A DNA stretch of 64,000 nt from Tyto alba (taxonomy: Eukaryota > Chordata > Aves > Strigiformes > Tytonidae): positions 9,703,427 through 9,767,426 of the forward strand of contig NW_024881296.1 in assembly GCF_018691265.1 (NCBI RefSeq), given 5' to 3'. Every line of letters starts with the position of its first letter. Positions within the stretch are counted from its first letter, which is position 1. Made by a program: the position numbers and the translations under genes. The notes beneath the pieces were generated by a model that was not told the origin of the DNA, searched no databases, and worked only from the letters and a program-made list of their open reading frames with translations. Below are positions 48,661 through 62,135 of the stretch, one piece after another.

Positions 48661-51600
48661 GACACTTTGTTCTGATAGAGTTGTTATTATGGTTACCATA
48701 TTAAAAGACCAAATGGGTCCAGATTGAATGAAAGTGTCTTCTCAGTTCGGGACATGTGCCTTTTTATTTTTAATGAAAATAAAAGAATATTCTTTATGCA
48801 AACTAAGCATTTCATCATGTCTTGTTTTTGAAACAAGAACACATTTGTGAAAGCATAATTGATTTGACACTTTTGAAAAATTTTTAAAATTGTTTCAAAA
48901 TACTAGGTGCAATTCTGAGCTTACAGAAATTCATAGTTAAACCAGACATGTTTACACTACTGCAAGAAGCATAACCTACATTTGATATAATAATATAGTA
49001 TATTAGAAAGATAATGGTAGACTCACCAGCTTTGATAATGTGTTGTAGAAATATGTTTGCATTGCAAATGTTTGAGAAATTAGTTCTACTATTTTGAGAC
49101 ACTATATTTTCTTTTTGAAACATAATGTTCTTGTTATTGATTTTGTTGTTGCTGTACACTGACAATTCATAGCTGAAATAAATTTTCCAAAATAGTTTGG
49201 CTTTGATCAGTCTCGGATAATATTTTAGTTGGTATTAAAGGGACACTTCTGTGCATCTAATCTCTCTTACATTTATTTACACATCAATGAACAAGGTATA
49301 TGGAGATAAACCTGACAACTTTGGACTTTTATTTGACCTTTTAAATAAGTAAGCATCTTCTAAGTCTTTTAAGTAGTGATGTTCCTTCTGACTTACTAGG
49401 TGCCTTATGGGTCTTTGCCACTTTGATACACAGTTCAAAATGTTCATTGTACTCCATCTTTTTCCTTAAAAATTTGGGAAAAAAAATGGAAAGAAAGTTG
49501 CTCAGAATATTCTCAAAACAGTACATTTAAGGAAAAAAAATGTTAGTTTACCTAGCTCGAGGTCAGTCCCCTCATGTAAAGAGAGGTTAATGACTTTGAA
49601 AATGTGCTATATCTGATCAGCTCTGGACATTTCCCTAACACGAACCAGGGGATTGCTCCACTGAACCTCATTCACCTGATCCATGCCCAACGCTGTCAGG
49701 CCAGGAAGCAGGTTTGCCTTTGGCAGAACAGTGGTAAAAACAGTCTTTGGGAGGCCACCAGGGCATGTAAAAGATGGAGAGGAAGGGTTACAGGATCCTT
49801 TGGGATATAATTTCCATTTCTTTCCACAGCAAAACAATAATATTGAAATATTACAAGCCAAAGAATATCCTTTCATGGAAATTATTTGGTGATTGTTACG
49901 ACAGCTATCAAAAACTAAAAGAAGTTTGTTTAGTAGTTAAGCTGGACAGATGCAAGAAGTGAACAGAATTTGGTAATTCAGCACTTGTATTTTCAAGTGG
50001 AAATTAATTCATGTTTTTTTTCTGCAGCTTTATAGAGTTCCATTTTCCCCATCCCATTAACATGGTAAGTCAAAATAAGAAACTCTCCAGCCTTCATTTG
50101 GGAAATCAACTAAAAAGCAATTAGACACTGCCACAAAGAAGAGACAGGAGTCTCCTTTCAATTATTTGTGGAGTGATTTGATTACATACAAGCCTTAAGT
50201 AACAGGTACATTGCACAGACAATGAAAACAAAAAACCCTAGCCCTATAATACCATTTGAAGTAAGTCACTGAACCACGATATTTGTTCTAAACCCATCAA
50301 TATTCAGAAAGCAGTGGTAGCGAAGTGGCAAGAACAGTCCATTCAAGCAGAGAGGAAGATATGTATCACTGTGCTGCACTCATGTTTTTCTGTTAAAATA
50401 GGACAGTTTTGGGGCTGCTTACAGCAGCCTTGGCAAAGTTTCTGGATGACAATCACTGTTCAGGGGTAAAACGAGTGTTCACAGGATGCAAATGGCATAC
50501 ACAGAGCTGACTGTGGAGGCAACACAAAGCAGGGAGGGAAGCATAAAAGCAGCCTGAATGTCTGTAACTGTGGGGAGAAAGAAGAGGGTACCAGAGCAGC
50601 AGTCAAAACCTGGTTTGGTGCCGTCAAAAGTCACCCTGCCAATGGCCTGAGAGAGTGACCTCCTGGTCAGATGCCTGGGCAAGCCTGTGCCCAGCAAGGA
50701 TTTCTACCTCCCAACTGGACAAAACAGATTTTGAACTTAGAAGATGTTATTATTCCTGCTTCTTCTTTCAACCACTGCATCTTGAGTTACTTGCTGACTG
50801 TAGCCCTGCTTATGAGGCAAAGCCAGAGATGGCCTGAGCAGCCAATACCCAGGGGATGCTGCAGTAGAAGGTAGAAAAGGATTGTTCAGTTCAGTGCAGA
50901 TGAAAGAATTCAGCCACAATCTCTCAGATTTAGAAAGGAAGAGCCTGTTCATGTACAGTTGATATTTTCCTAGCATAAATTATTTCATATTCCTCTAGAA
51001 GGTGGAGTTCAGAAATAGGAACATCATCTTTCAATGTGTTAAGAGGGAAGGCTGCCTGGCCACCCCTTTTCTGAGATATGAGTTAGGTCTCTACGGGGAA
51101 TATAGCTCATCTGAGAAGCTTTAGGATCACAGACTGTATATTTAATAAACCTGCCTCCTATGCACAATATATTTAGAGAAAAAGCATTTGAAAATTAAAA
51201 ATCTTCTAGGACCTTTCATAGGGAAGTCACATTTCATCTTCCCCAGCAAGGCCCTGGCAAACATGAATTTAATTCAAATGTCTTTTGAAGCACATTCTGA
51301 TTTTCCTTATGTACTACTTTCTTTCATGTTAGCAACTGGATTATTGGCAGATGTTCAGCAAACTCTCCATCCTTATTATTTATCTATTCCTTCTGGAGTC
51401 CTTCTTGTCACAGTAAAATAAAGAGCAAACATTGTTTTAAAAAAATATGAGATCAGCAGCTTCTCAAAAATATAGTAAAGAAGCTAACCTAAATATTTCA
51501 GAATAACTTTTTAATGTATTTAGAATTTAAAAATGTGAAAAAACACTAGGAATGTAGAAACAAGATCACAGGAATAGCTAAATGGTTATCAATTCCAAAT

Positions 51601-52277
51601 ATTCAAAGATCCTGAGGGTTCTTGGATTTTGGGAACTTTTCTAGAAAAAAAGTAGGTGCATTCATTGTAAACAGATAGAGAGATGCATCTGAATCTATTC
51701 ATGTATTTAGATTTTTTTTCTCTTCAACCTTGAAGCTGAAAACATATTTCATAAAGGAGAAAGCAGTGATTCCCACAACATCAATAGAATCTAGGTGTGA
51801 AAAACAACAACTATTGAGAAACATGTAGTGCTACCAGGAGACTTGTTAACTGTTTTCCACACTGCTCTTGAAAACCCAGCCATTTTCTTGTAATTCTGTT
51901 CTGTCTCCATTAGACTAAAATGCATACAAAAGTGAGATACAAAAGATGTGCTTAATTTTGAATGTTAGATCCTCTATTTCCTCATTTGAATATGAACACA
52001 TTTCTAGAGAGCTCTGCTTCAGTCTTTGTTATCTTGATAGCTCTCTTGAGTATCCTGGAGACTGTTAATTGAAGCATTTCACCAAGCTTACATAGTGCAA
52101 CAATATTAGTTTAACATTTTGACATAAGTGATCTATTTAATTCAAAGTGAAGTTGATGAAATTAATCCAGTGAGTCAGGGAATGGATCTTTTGGAAACTG
52201 CTTTCAATTTGACAGTAAAAGTTAATCATGCTTTGGATGAAATAGAAACAAAAGAGGAAGCATAGGTTTTTCTCTCC

Positions 52278-52313
52278 TTTTTTTTTTTTTTCTTTTTCTT
52301 TTTTTTTTTTTTT
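52278..52313. repeat. T-rich tract
   Basis: Two T runs separated by 'ctttttc', 36 bases in all. Confidence 0.9.
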
Positions 52314-55227
52314 AATAAATAGAAATCTTCAAACATTAAGGAAAAATATAAAATATCTTAAAAAAGAAATTTTATATGTGTAAACAACTAAAGATACTGA
52401 GACACCTGAGAAAGTAAATTGGGAAAATGAGTGAAAGAAGGCAGGAAGTTTCCGAAGTGGATTAGTCACTAGCAGCAGAAACTGTTTTCAGCAATAACAT
52501 ATTCATCACCAAATTAAGACCCAACCTGAGGGTGTAGAAACCTCTGTGGAGGCAGCAAGTGTGATATTTCCCCCTTTCTTTTCCCTTAAAAAGAACCAAT
52601 TACACTTCTGATTACAAGGCAAAACTGAAAACTCTGTATTTCATTCTTGTTTTCATATATTCAGGCAAACTGCGGGGGGTTTTTTGTGTGATAAGGAGGA
52701 AGACTTGCTCATTTTTCACCACTGAATGATCTAAAATCATTTGTACCTGAAGATTTTATGAGTGCATGCAACGTTCTTTGCTTAACAGATGAGGAATTAT
52801 TAGGCCAATCATTATTTCACAGTGTTGTGGTAATAAAATTTAACTTCCATTGTAAATAGGAGAGAAAAGAGGTCCTCTGGATTGTGACCAAAATTGCAGT
52901 AAATCCAAAATAAGGAAGTGGAATTTTCTCCATTGTTTTCTTTAAATAATATTTAAATCTTTTCAAATCTATCTCATCTAACACCTTACAGAAACTGACT
53001 TCTGAGGACAGTGATTCCTCTGAATCTAAAGAAGTACTTTATAAAGCGATTTAAGATTACTTTCTTATTGCATTCACCAAATCCAGTTTTGTGTCAGTTT
53101 GCACACCAGCTCTAATGAGTGTAGTAACTAGCAAAAATATTTTACAAAAATGCCTCTGTGAATAGCAGCACAAGATAAAGGTGTTAATTATCATCTCTTA
53201 TTTTCCTTATATTTTTCTAAACTATAAGCAACTAAATTTTAAAAAGACAGTTCAGATGTAGTGTAAGAATACAAAACATATGAAGATCATTTTAAAACAC
53301 ATTTTTAATCAGTAGTTCAAATATTAACTTTCCAGCAGTATTTGAATTTACCCTGAATTCCTCATCTCATTCCTGCAGATGAATTAACATATGTCTTATA
53401 TTATGAGCAAACAAACAACTCCTATTCCTGAGAGGCCTTAATTTTTTGTATAACTAAATACTGGTGAAACATACACTTAAAGTGGACATCTTGTACAATG
53501 GCTACCTTCCATTATTTTAATATTAAACTGTTTACCGTATTTCTGGGGAATTACAAACAAAATCCATGAACTATGTCAGTTAAAAACCAGACCCCAAAAT
53601 TTTTACTGTTACAATCAAAAATTCAATGTAATGTTCTTGGGAAAAATTATTTTGACATTGAAATTACCTGAAAAATTAAAACCCAAGAATAACAATGTGA
53701 AAACAAAGATGTAATGGTCAGCAATGTTCTTTGTAAAACATCAGTTGGTAGTTGATAAAAGCAAGGCTTCACTTCAATATAAATAATCATGGAAATTAGG
53801 AAAGCATCTTAGGGAAAAAAAAAACAAAAAACATGCCAGAGGGACCTGTTCATATTAGTATAATACATTCCAAGTCTTCCTATTCCTGCCAACATTATTT
53901 TAAATATATTGACTCCTCAACATGGATTGCTTTTTGAATGCATTGCAACTACTAGGCCATCAGATGAAGTCTAAATATCAATTCTGTGATGGCATGTTCA
54001 ATTTGATTTACTTGATATAATTTCTTCCAGATCTTCTACCAAAATACTCTGAGAAAAATTCAGGTAAAATATAAGTGTCCTGACATTTCTTGAGAAACCA
54101 CCATCAACATAAGTCACTGTGCCACACATGGCAGAATACAAATTTAATCTTTCCCCTTCCTGTTATTTTAAAGCATTCACCAGTTTCATCAGTATTTTTT
54201 TTTTATTTTTGATCCATATAGGCTTATAAAATGCATCCAGTTAATACATTTAGAGAATTGTTTTTCAATTATCTCCACCTCTGGTACATGACTGTGAGGC
54301 ATGATATAGATCTCTGATTATTTGTCAGGTAGACAGGACATAAACTATATGGGTATAGTGCCATCTAATGCTGTGGAGAGTACAGAGATGTTCTGCTGTC
54401 ATCACCTTCAACCTCTGGAAAGGTTAAGGATACAAAAGCTTTCAATGGTCAACAGAAAATGTAAATGAAAAATGTTCCTGAAATAACCAGAAAACTTTTC
54501 TAAAATTGATAGCATTGAAGATACTTCTCCTGCTTTTACAAAGATGTGTCTATTTGAAAGAACAATATTTTGAAATATTTTAAGTACAGTTGAGTGATAT
54601 GTAGGTCAATAATTCCCACTACTTTACATTAAAAAATAAAGATTTTGCAAAGCCAAACCAGAGTTAGAGGGGTCTACTTACAGAAATCTCAGCAGAATAT
54701 CAAGAGACAAGGCAGAAGTGGCCAGAGGTTATTGCCATACGAAGGTATGCAGCATTTATTATTTTCCTAAATAGGTTCTAACATAGAATGGATTTTAGAC
54801 TAAAATTGTCTTGTCATCTAGTTATATTTAATAATATTTACTATTATCCACTCTGTAAAGATTCATCTTGAAGATTTTTTACCTGTTTGATGCTTTCAGA
54901 AAATTCCTATTTTTCCCCTTTTGATTTATTATCCCTTTGATTTCCATCACAGTATTATTTTCCTCTTTAACCCTTTCTCCTTATCTCCTATGATGTATGA
55001 GTCATCTTTATGGATCATTTTCTGCTAGCCATCTTTGCCCTATTTGGCTTTGCAGCAGATTCTCACAGCATCAGGTATCTGATTATGACCTTTAAGCTGA
55101 TGCATTTTCTCATAAAGAATTCTATCAAACCGTCTTAATCTAACAGAATATTGTGTATTTATATGGTATAGAGCTGCACCATTTTCTGCTGCCTCAACCT
55201 AATCCTATAGAAAATATTCCTCTATGC

Positions 55228-55243
55228 TTTTTTTTTTTTTTTT
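55228..55243. repeat. Poly-T tract (T16)
   Basis: A T homopolymer. Confidence 0.9.
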
Positions 55244-55969
55244 CTAAAACTGATGTTCTCTAAGCACAACTCAACTACCACAAGATACATTATTTTTCTT
55301 ATTAATCAATTGATGTATGATTCTTGTCAATATCACAGTTTGCAAGTTTTATTCCCAACAGATTTCAGAATTGGACAGCATATGACATTTCATTGCAACA
55401 TTATACCTAACCATGGTATGTACCAGTATGATTCCAGACTAAAGGAAGTATCAGTTGGTCATATTCCTGTCACCAAAATACATTATGCATTATGAAAAAC
55501 ATTATTGCAAAAAGTCATCTGTCCCTTATCAGCTGACTGCCTTACTTGGCTCCCAGTAAGATGAGAGCTTTGCAAGAGGTCAAGTAATGACAGCTGACAA
55601 TACTTTTTCCATATTCTTTATTTGTCTGCTTGTGTAGAAATCTGTAGATATATGGCTAAAGAATGAATATCTTAAATCCACGAGAAGACAAGACTAAGTC
55701 ATTCAAGGAAATTTCCTTCTATTTTAAACATAAATAAGTTTTACTACTTGGTATCCAAGCTGTAGTTGAAATCCTGACTCCAAACACTCTGCATGGTAGC
55801 AGAGTGAGTTTCCTATAGTTGTCAGGTACACTGTTAAACTCTGAGAACTGCTTCTCTTCTGTGCATGAATTATTCAGATTCAAATAAGTACAAATACTTA
55901 TCTGTACTCTATGCATAAGCATTAACACATGGAAGACAGCAGAAATATGCATGCCAGTTTATGATTAAA

Positions 55970-56873
55970 CTAGAATCACAGACCTGGGAAAGGCTGCAAA
56001 CTGGTGCTCAAATTCCACTGATAAAGAGGTACTAGACCTCCGCCCAGAAATCTATATCAGTAATTACCTTTGACAGCACATCTTAGATATTAAAAAATTT
56101 GTTCTTGCTTTCTTCCTTATATTATTCAACTCCCGGTTCTTTTATCCTTTCCTTATGTCATTAGACTTTCTAGACTTGTGATGATTGCATTCCGCTTCAC
56201 TTTCCCTCTGGTTTGCATCTATGTTGAAGATAGACAAGGTACTCCAGCTGAGACCTTCCCAAAGCTGAATAAATAAAGGATTATTTACTGTCCAGTAGGT
56301 GTACTCCTGTATATAGAACCCTCTATGGAATTTGTTTATTGCTACCAAACATTATTACTGGTTTGTGTTTAAATATGATTTATTAGTACACCCAGGATGG
56401 TTTTTTGTTTTGTTTTGTCAATTGTTTCTAATCCTGCATGAGCATCTATTTCTGCTGAAGCACAGTATCTTTTATTTGTTGAGTTCTGTTTTATTTTAAA
56501 TAGTCTCCAGTTTGACAAGGTCATTTAAATTTGAAGTTGTCTTTCAGCAGTCCCTCCCATCTTAGAAGCACCTACAAATGCAATTAGCACAATCTATGTT
56601 CTTTCATCATGCTTATTTATGAAATATTAACTTCTGTAGAATCTCACTTGCACATTCTTCCATTCAGGTACGCTGATACTCTCTTAGGGATGCTTGCCCT
56701 GTCATTGGATCTATGCTGTAGTACTTCCACCTAAACAATATTTCCACATATTGCTTATGAGATTTACCAGATGTAATTTGCTTTTTGTTGTTCCAGATTG
56801 AACATTATCCATTTACTTGTTTTTCTTATAGATGTTCAGAGTTCACTTGTTTGTTCCAATATTTTTCTAGAGG
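55970..56873 (-). mobile_element. Ancient CR1 LINE, minus strand, 3' part
   Basis: Read on the - strand this is a decayed CR1 copy. On the + strand the reversed CR1 landmarks appear in order: 'actttctagacttgtgatgatt' near 56,163, 'tactccagctgagacctt' near 56,240, 'tttgacaaggtcattt' near 56,512, and 'agtccctcccatcttagaag' near 56,550. These correspond to the RT thumb and downstream region. The copy runs into the left end of the ERVL-type LTR and resumes on its other side. All reading frames are lost. The 3' limit near 55,970 is approximate. Confidence 0.7.
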
Positions 56874-57061
56874 TGTCGTGGTTTAGGCCTGATTGGCAGC
56901 CAACCACAATGCAGCAGCTCTCTCTCCCTTCCCCTCCGGCAATGAGAAGGGACAGAGAGCCAGGCTTGGGGTTCAAGATAGGACTGGGATGGGGAAAAAT
57001 CCCCCTTTTATGATCACGAGCAAAAGGCAGACTCGTTAGGGGAAGAAAAAAAGAACATACA

Positions 57062-57067
57062 TTTATT
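57062..57067 (-). terminator. ERVL-type LTR polyadenylation signal
   Basis: AATAAA on the - strand, about 650 bases after the TATA-like box and 190 bases before the LTR end. Confidence 0.55.
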
Positions 57068-57712
57068 ACAGACACTAACAACACATAACAGAGTAAGACA
57101 GTGAGAAGCATTGCCACATCTTGAGAACACCTTCCCCCCCACCCCTCCCTTCTTCCCGGGATCAGCTCTGCTCCCAATACCTCTACCTCCTCCCACAGCG
57201 GCTCAGGGGCAGGGAATGGGGGGTGCAGTCAGTGCTGCCACTTCCTTCATCTTTGGTGAGGGGAGTGTCCGAAACTTGTTCCTCCTGCTCCATCGTGGTC
57301 CCTCTCTCACAGGAGACAGTCCTCCACAAACTTTCTCTGACTTGAATTCCTCCCATGGGCCGCAGAGTTCCCCACACTGCTCCGTCATGGGACACCCCCG
57401 CATGCTGCAATCCTCCCAGCACTGAATTACAGCAACGGGTCTGCCTTTTCCCATGAGACCCTGGCCTTCTTCGGGCACAGAACCTTGATCAGCTGAGCAG
57501 GAGCAACAGGCCATAAATCAGTGTCTGCTCCACTGTAATCTTCATGGGTGGCAGGGGGGGCCGCCCTGCCATCTCACCACAGGATACAGGGGGGTCCCTG
57601 CTCCGGCACACCTCCCCCCTCCTTTCTTCCTCCGTTCCTCCACTGACCTTGGTGTTCACGCAGCTGCAGCGACTTGTCCTCCCAAGTCCCACTGCCCGTC
57701 ACCACGTCCCTT

Positions 57713-57720
57713 CTTAAATA
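57713..57720 (-). promoter_or_regulatory. ERVL-type LTR TATA-like box
   Basis: TATTTAAG on the - strand, in the expected U3 position. Confidence 0.55.
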
Positions 57721-57742
57721 CATTATCGCAGATGCTCAGCTG

Positions 57743-57747
57743 ATTGG
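57743..57747 (-). promoter_or_regulatory. ERVL-type LTR CCAAT box
   Basis: CCAAT on the - strand within 'gagccaatcagctg', 23 bases upstream of the TATA-like box. Confidence 0.6.
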
Positions 57748-57877
57748 CTCAATTTCCCAAACAGGAGTGAAGCTGACGTGGAGCTGGGGGAGCTTCAAGA
57801 AGCTTCTCACAGGGGGCCACCCCGATAGCCCCCTCCCCTGCCACCAAAAAACTCCACCACTCACTCAACCCAGGACA

Positions 57878-58260
57878 TTAAGTCACAATTAATCTGATTA
57901 AATCTTCAAGTCCCAAACTCCTACTACTTTTTTCCTTTATGAAGACAGTCCACTCTTCAATTTTCTTTATTGCTCCTCAATATTCACAGACAATGTTATG
58001 ATCACTGAGATTTCACTAGCCAGCTCTTTTAGTAACCTGGAATTAGCACACCCATCACAATTCATACAAAACAAATACCTAAATCTCCTAATTTTATTTT
58101 ACTATTTGAAGAACAACCTTAGCTGTTTAAATTATATTCTTTTACATTGATATTTCAGTTTTAATTTAGTCTATCATGTCCCTGGTATAACAGTTAAATC
58201 ATCATTTTAATCTTGTATCCAGTCTGCCTACTCTACATTTTTTCCCATACTTTCTTTGAT
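57878..58260 (-). mobile_element. Ancient CR1 LINE, minus strand, continuation beyond the LTR
   Basis: Directly after the LTR the reversed CR1 pattern resumes. The segment 'gagatttcactagccagctc' near 58,006 with 'tttagtaacctggaattagc' next to it corresponds to the CR1 ORF2 region that precedes the RT core. Same orientation as 55,970-56,873 and further 5' in the element, as expected if one copy was split by the LTR. Similarity fades by about 58,260. Confidence 0.55.
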
Positions 58261-61200
58261 ACCTTTACTTATCAGGAAAACACAGCCTTGTTCTACATGA
58301 TACATCTCTGAAACACTACACTTATATGGATAACACTCACATACAGGGACAGTATTATTCTTATAATTCTTTTTGCACTATGCTTTCTTATGAATAGTAC
58401 AACAGCTTAAAATGCTTTTAAAATATCTAATTTCTATGCAAATTGCCTACAATATTGCTTGCTCACAGGATGCAATTCTCATCCTCTGATTGATAGAAGG
58501 CCAGCAGCAAATCTCATTTCAATTCGTCAACTATTTCAGTACTTGGCATAATCAGACTGATGGTTAAGAATGTCTTCTGCATCTGTACTTTGGAGACAGG
58601 TAATGATGACAGACATGCTCACATACAGACTTTCACCTAGGAGGATCCAGAAAATATTGCAGAGAACATAGTTGTAAAAGTATTTGCATTTCAGTATTGT
58701 TTTATCCACTGCAATGAAATGAACTGTGACAACTGTTTAAGAATCCTACTCCAGGAATAAATAAAATCATATAGAGAGAAACACAGAATTCTGTGTTTTG
58801 GTGAGCAAAACCATAGAAAATTTGAAACATCTAGTGTCATGTATTATCAAGGATATTCTAAGAATATTGAGTTAATTTTGAGCTACCCTTTTATTTCCTT
58901 GCGTGAATCAAAGGCAGTATGGGAGCTGTTGAGGGACAATGAAACTGAAGTGCTGAAACACTAATCACAAGTTATTCTGAAATACTGTGTATAAATTATT
59001 TAGGAATAAGCATGTGGACTTGTCCGAGTACTGCTCTGACCTTAGAGGGAGATGCCATCAGAGAATGCACAGGTATGAAACAGTAATGAAAAGAAAACTG
59101 TCCTCTGGGACTTGGCACTTTCTGGGGCATCTTTGCAAAGGCTGAGTGACTACTAAATAAGAGGCATGTATACAAAAGCAGCAGGCATTTCCAGGTAGAT
59201 TTTATTTTCACTGAATAACCCTTATCCCTGAAACAACAGTAACATCAGTGCCTCCTCTCCCCACTCCTCCTCACCCCCTCAAAAAAACCAAAATCCAGCC
59301 AATGAGATGATCAAAGTGATTTTAAGAATCTGTAGGATTCAGTGGTGTACAGGAGGAAAAAAAAAAATTAAAAATCAGTGCGTATATCCTAAGAAAGGTA
59401 ATGGCAAGAACACGAAGACCTGAGTTCTCAGAGAGAAGGGCCAAGGGCATTTAAATTTGAGTTGAAAGACAGAGTTGGGTTGGTCAAACTACCCTAGGTA
59501 ATACAGACAGTGTCACAAGAACACTGATACTGAAAGGCAGCTGAAATTATCAGAAATTTAATGGAAAGGAAAACCTGTTCAATAAAAAAGCACTTCCTAC
59601 GACATTAAAAAAACCCAAAACAAAACAAAAAAACAAACCAAAATAAATCCAGTATGTAAGTGATGTTATGGAAAGATAAGATATTTAGATTTCACCACCA
59701 ATATTTTCTGAGACATCTGATTAACCAGGTACAGAGATACTGATATCAGAGCTTTCTTTATAGATGAGAACTGCAAGAAGATTCTTTTTCAGTGCTTCTG
59801 CACAGAACCATAGACCCTCATAGAAAATAGACTCTTAAAACCTAATTTTGTCCTGAAGCCTGAAATATGTGGAGGGCTTCCAGAAGCTCTGCACTGCCTA
59901 GACACCATGAAAAAGCAACAACAGGTATTAAGGATGAAGAAAGACATACTGTTTCCTTTGGATGTGGATATGGTCTCAATGTGGAATGGAAGGCAGTGTG
60001 GGGCACTGATCACACCCTTGGTGTTGTAGTGGTGACTAGTCCTAAATATTTCAGAAAAATTGACACATCTTTTATGTAGAGGTAGGAAAGGGAGAGTAGT
60101 CATATACCAGAGGCAAATGTAATTGGATCTTAAACATGGAATAGTCAAACAAATTGTGTTTGAATTCACATTTATCCAATGGCATTTATAGGACTTTTCT
60201 TTCTATTACAAAAGTGTAGCACCTCCTATTGGGATTACTATTACCACAGTGGGTTTTCTCAAAGTATCTCAAGGCACCGTGCTCAGCATGATAACCTTTT
60301 TATGTTGTGCTCTTTCATTTGGTCTGCTGATGGAGAAATTCCAGCAGCTTCCTGCTGAGGGTTTTCTGTAAAGAAATAATAGTTGCTTTGTTGCGGAAAA
60401 AAAAAAGACCTATTTAGAGAGCTATGTTCTTGTAAGCCAGCCCAGCAGAGCAGAAGTCAGGGTGGGAGAAGATGACCAAAAAACTTTACAGAATTCTTTA
60501 TGGATCATACACTCAATTATAATTTGTGTTAACAAAAATTATAACTTCCAAACATTCTAAGCTGTCCTTAATAGGGAAAATAAAAGCAGAATTATCTTTT
60601 ATTCAGGTTAATTTTCTACCCCTTTAATTTTGTGTTTTATGAAGGTAATATGACTAAATATTTCTGAAGTATTTCTACAAATGGAAAAAAAGCAGCAAAA
60701 AATCTAAAAAAAACCCATGTGACTACTGGTGGAATGGAAAATACAGAAAAGAGAAGGGACAGTGATGAACTCCTTATAAGACTGGAGAACATGGGAATAT
60801 AACTTTATGGATATGACTAGTCATCTGGAATACTTGCAGTCCTTTAGTAATGCATGAATTAAAAAGTAAGTGTCATGTCTTTTCAAGGAGTGGTATGTTG
60901 TGTGACTTGTTAGCCCTTCCCTTACGGGATAGATAGAGTTGCTCTGCCTATCACCTTCTGATAACCTGGATAAGCTAGGTCAGTATGGAGGTAGAGATAC
61001 CAGGACTGATGGGGTCCTTAATGCAAAGTATGATCCTTGCACTTGGTGAACTCAGTCAATGAGAGGTAGAGCAGGGCATGAAACTTTGGTGATGAGGTGC
61101 TGCAGTTCATGAGGGGTTGCTGGCAAAACTGCATGTGTTCTCATGCTTAAATCTTGTCTTTGTTTATACATTTTTACAAGACCAATGCACTGCAGAGAAA

Positions 61201-62039
61201 CAGATTTTTTTTTTTTCCCCAGGATGTTATCAGGACTCCTTTTCTAGTACCAGTGGTTGGCAGATTATCTCCAGTTTTTATGTCTTATGCACATAAACAA
61301 TTTTCAATATTCAACTTGAAAATATTAAAAGGATAACTCTTATATCTGAAGTTATGACTTACCATATATTAGCGTAAAGGAAAAGCTCTTTCCTCAGTCC
61401 ATGGTTAAACTAAGAACTATCTGGCATGTGAAAATTATTTTAATAGGAAACTTTGAAGTATCTGAGCAAGAAGACCATCCTCCAGGAAAAAGCACATTAT
61501 AATTAATGTATTTGCATTAAGAACTGTTTTACTGTAACTTAAATACTTTTGTATCTTTCCTGAAGTTATATTGAAATTCTAATAGATCTGGGCACTGTTA
61601 TTTAGTCTTACTACAATATTTAACTTCAGATAAAACTTCAGAATATTTAGAAAATAAAAATATTATATTTACAATGGATACAAAATTAATCCATGTTGGA
61701 CACAGGAAAAATCTTACCGTTCCTTTTCTGCTGCAGAAAGGTGAACCACCTGGTTTTGACTGCTGTTCTGGCATTGTTAGGTTGGAATACATGAAATTTG
61801 GAAATAAAGATATTTATGAGAGGTTGGAGCTTGTTTTTTTTCCTGAGATAATATTGAAATTAGGAGTTTTATAATGTATGTGCCAGAGATTGTTCACTGA
61901 ATTACTAATGACTTAGTGGGTATAGTATTTCTGAAGGTAGACTTGCTTCAAAGCAGAAACTGTGACTGACTTACTGAACACTGAGTGGGAAAACGCATGA
62001 GCCGAGTAGAGAAACATTTTTGATCAAAAGTAATTTCCT
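58261..62039. other. Non-coding DNA, nothing recognised
   Basis: AT-rich sequence with short ORFs and an A-rich (CAAAA)-like tract near 59,607-59,645. No repeat family or gene is identified. Confidence 0.4.
59607..59645. repeat. A-rich (CAAAA)-like tract
   Basis: Alternating A runs separated by single or paired C residues. Confidence 0.8.
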
Positions 62040-62044
62040 CCCAC

Positions 62045-62135
62045 ATTCCACAAAATAAAGTTAAAAGCCCATTAATAATGTAAAGACATTGGCATCTTGA
62101 AGGGATATAAGGCTATAGAGGAGATTTTTGTTATT
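62045..62135 (+). mobile_element. Possible small CR1 fragment
   Basis: The word 'agggatataaggctatagaggaga' (near 62,100) matches the ancient CR1 at 3347-3370 at 22 of 24 bases, in the same orientation. An 'aaagttaaaa' word lies upstream in both. Outside these words similarity is poor, so the call is weak. Confidence 0.3.

Larger units (their letters stand above)
48661..55960. other. Non-coding AT-rich DNA with homopolymers
   Basis: About 7 kb with no gene that I recognise. Two T-rich tracts (52,278-52,313 and 55,228-55,243) are the main simple repeats. The segment 50,480-50,720 is less AT-rich and shares a 21-base word with 61,750-61,775 (see findings). Confidence 0.4.
56874..57877 (-). mobile_element. 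ERVL-type solo LTR inserted in CR1
   Basis: This 1,004-bp segment begins TGTCGTGGTTTA and ends ACCCAGGACA on the + strand, so the ends form an imperfect inverted repeat (TGTCGTGGTTTA / TGTCCTGGGTTG) with TG...CA termini. The '...TAAACCACGACA' end on the - strand is typical of abundant avian ERVL-related LTRs. On the - strand a CCAAT box, a TATTTAAG TATA-like box and AATAAA follow in order. It is far more GC-rich than its AT-rich flanks. No internal retroviral genes are present. The flanking bases (AGAGG left, TTAAG right) do not match, so the target duplication has decayed or the copy arose by recombination between elements. Confidence 0.82.

Noticed and set aside
56836..57692. Many overlapping ORFs of 60-113 codons
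   Set aside because: All lie within the GC-rich ERVL-type LTR, which is non-coding.
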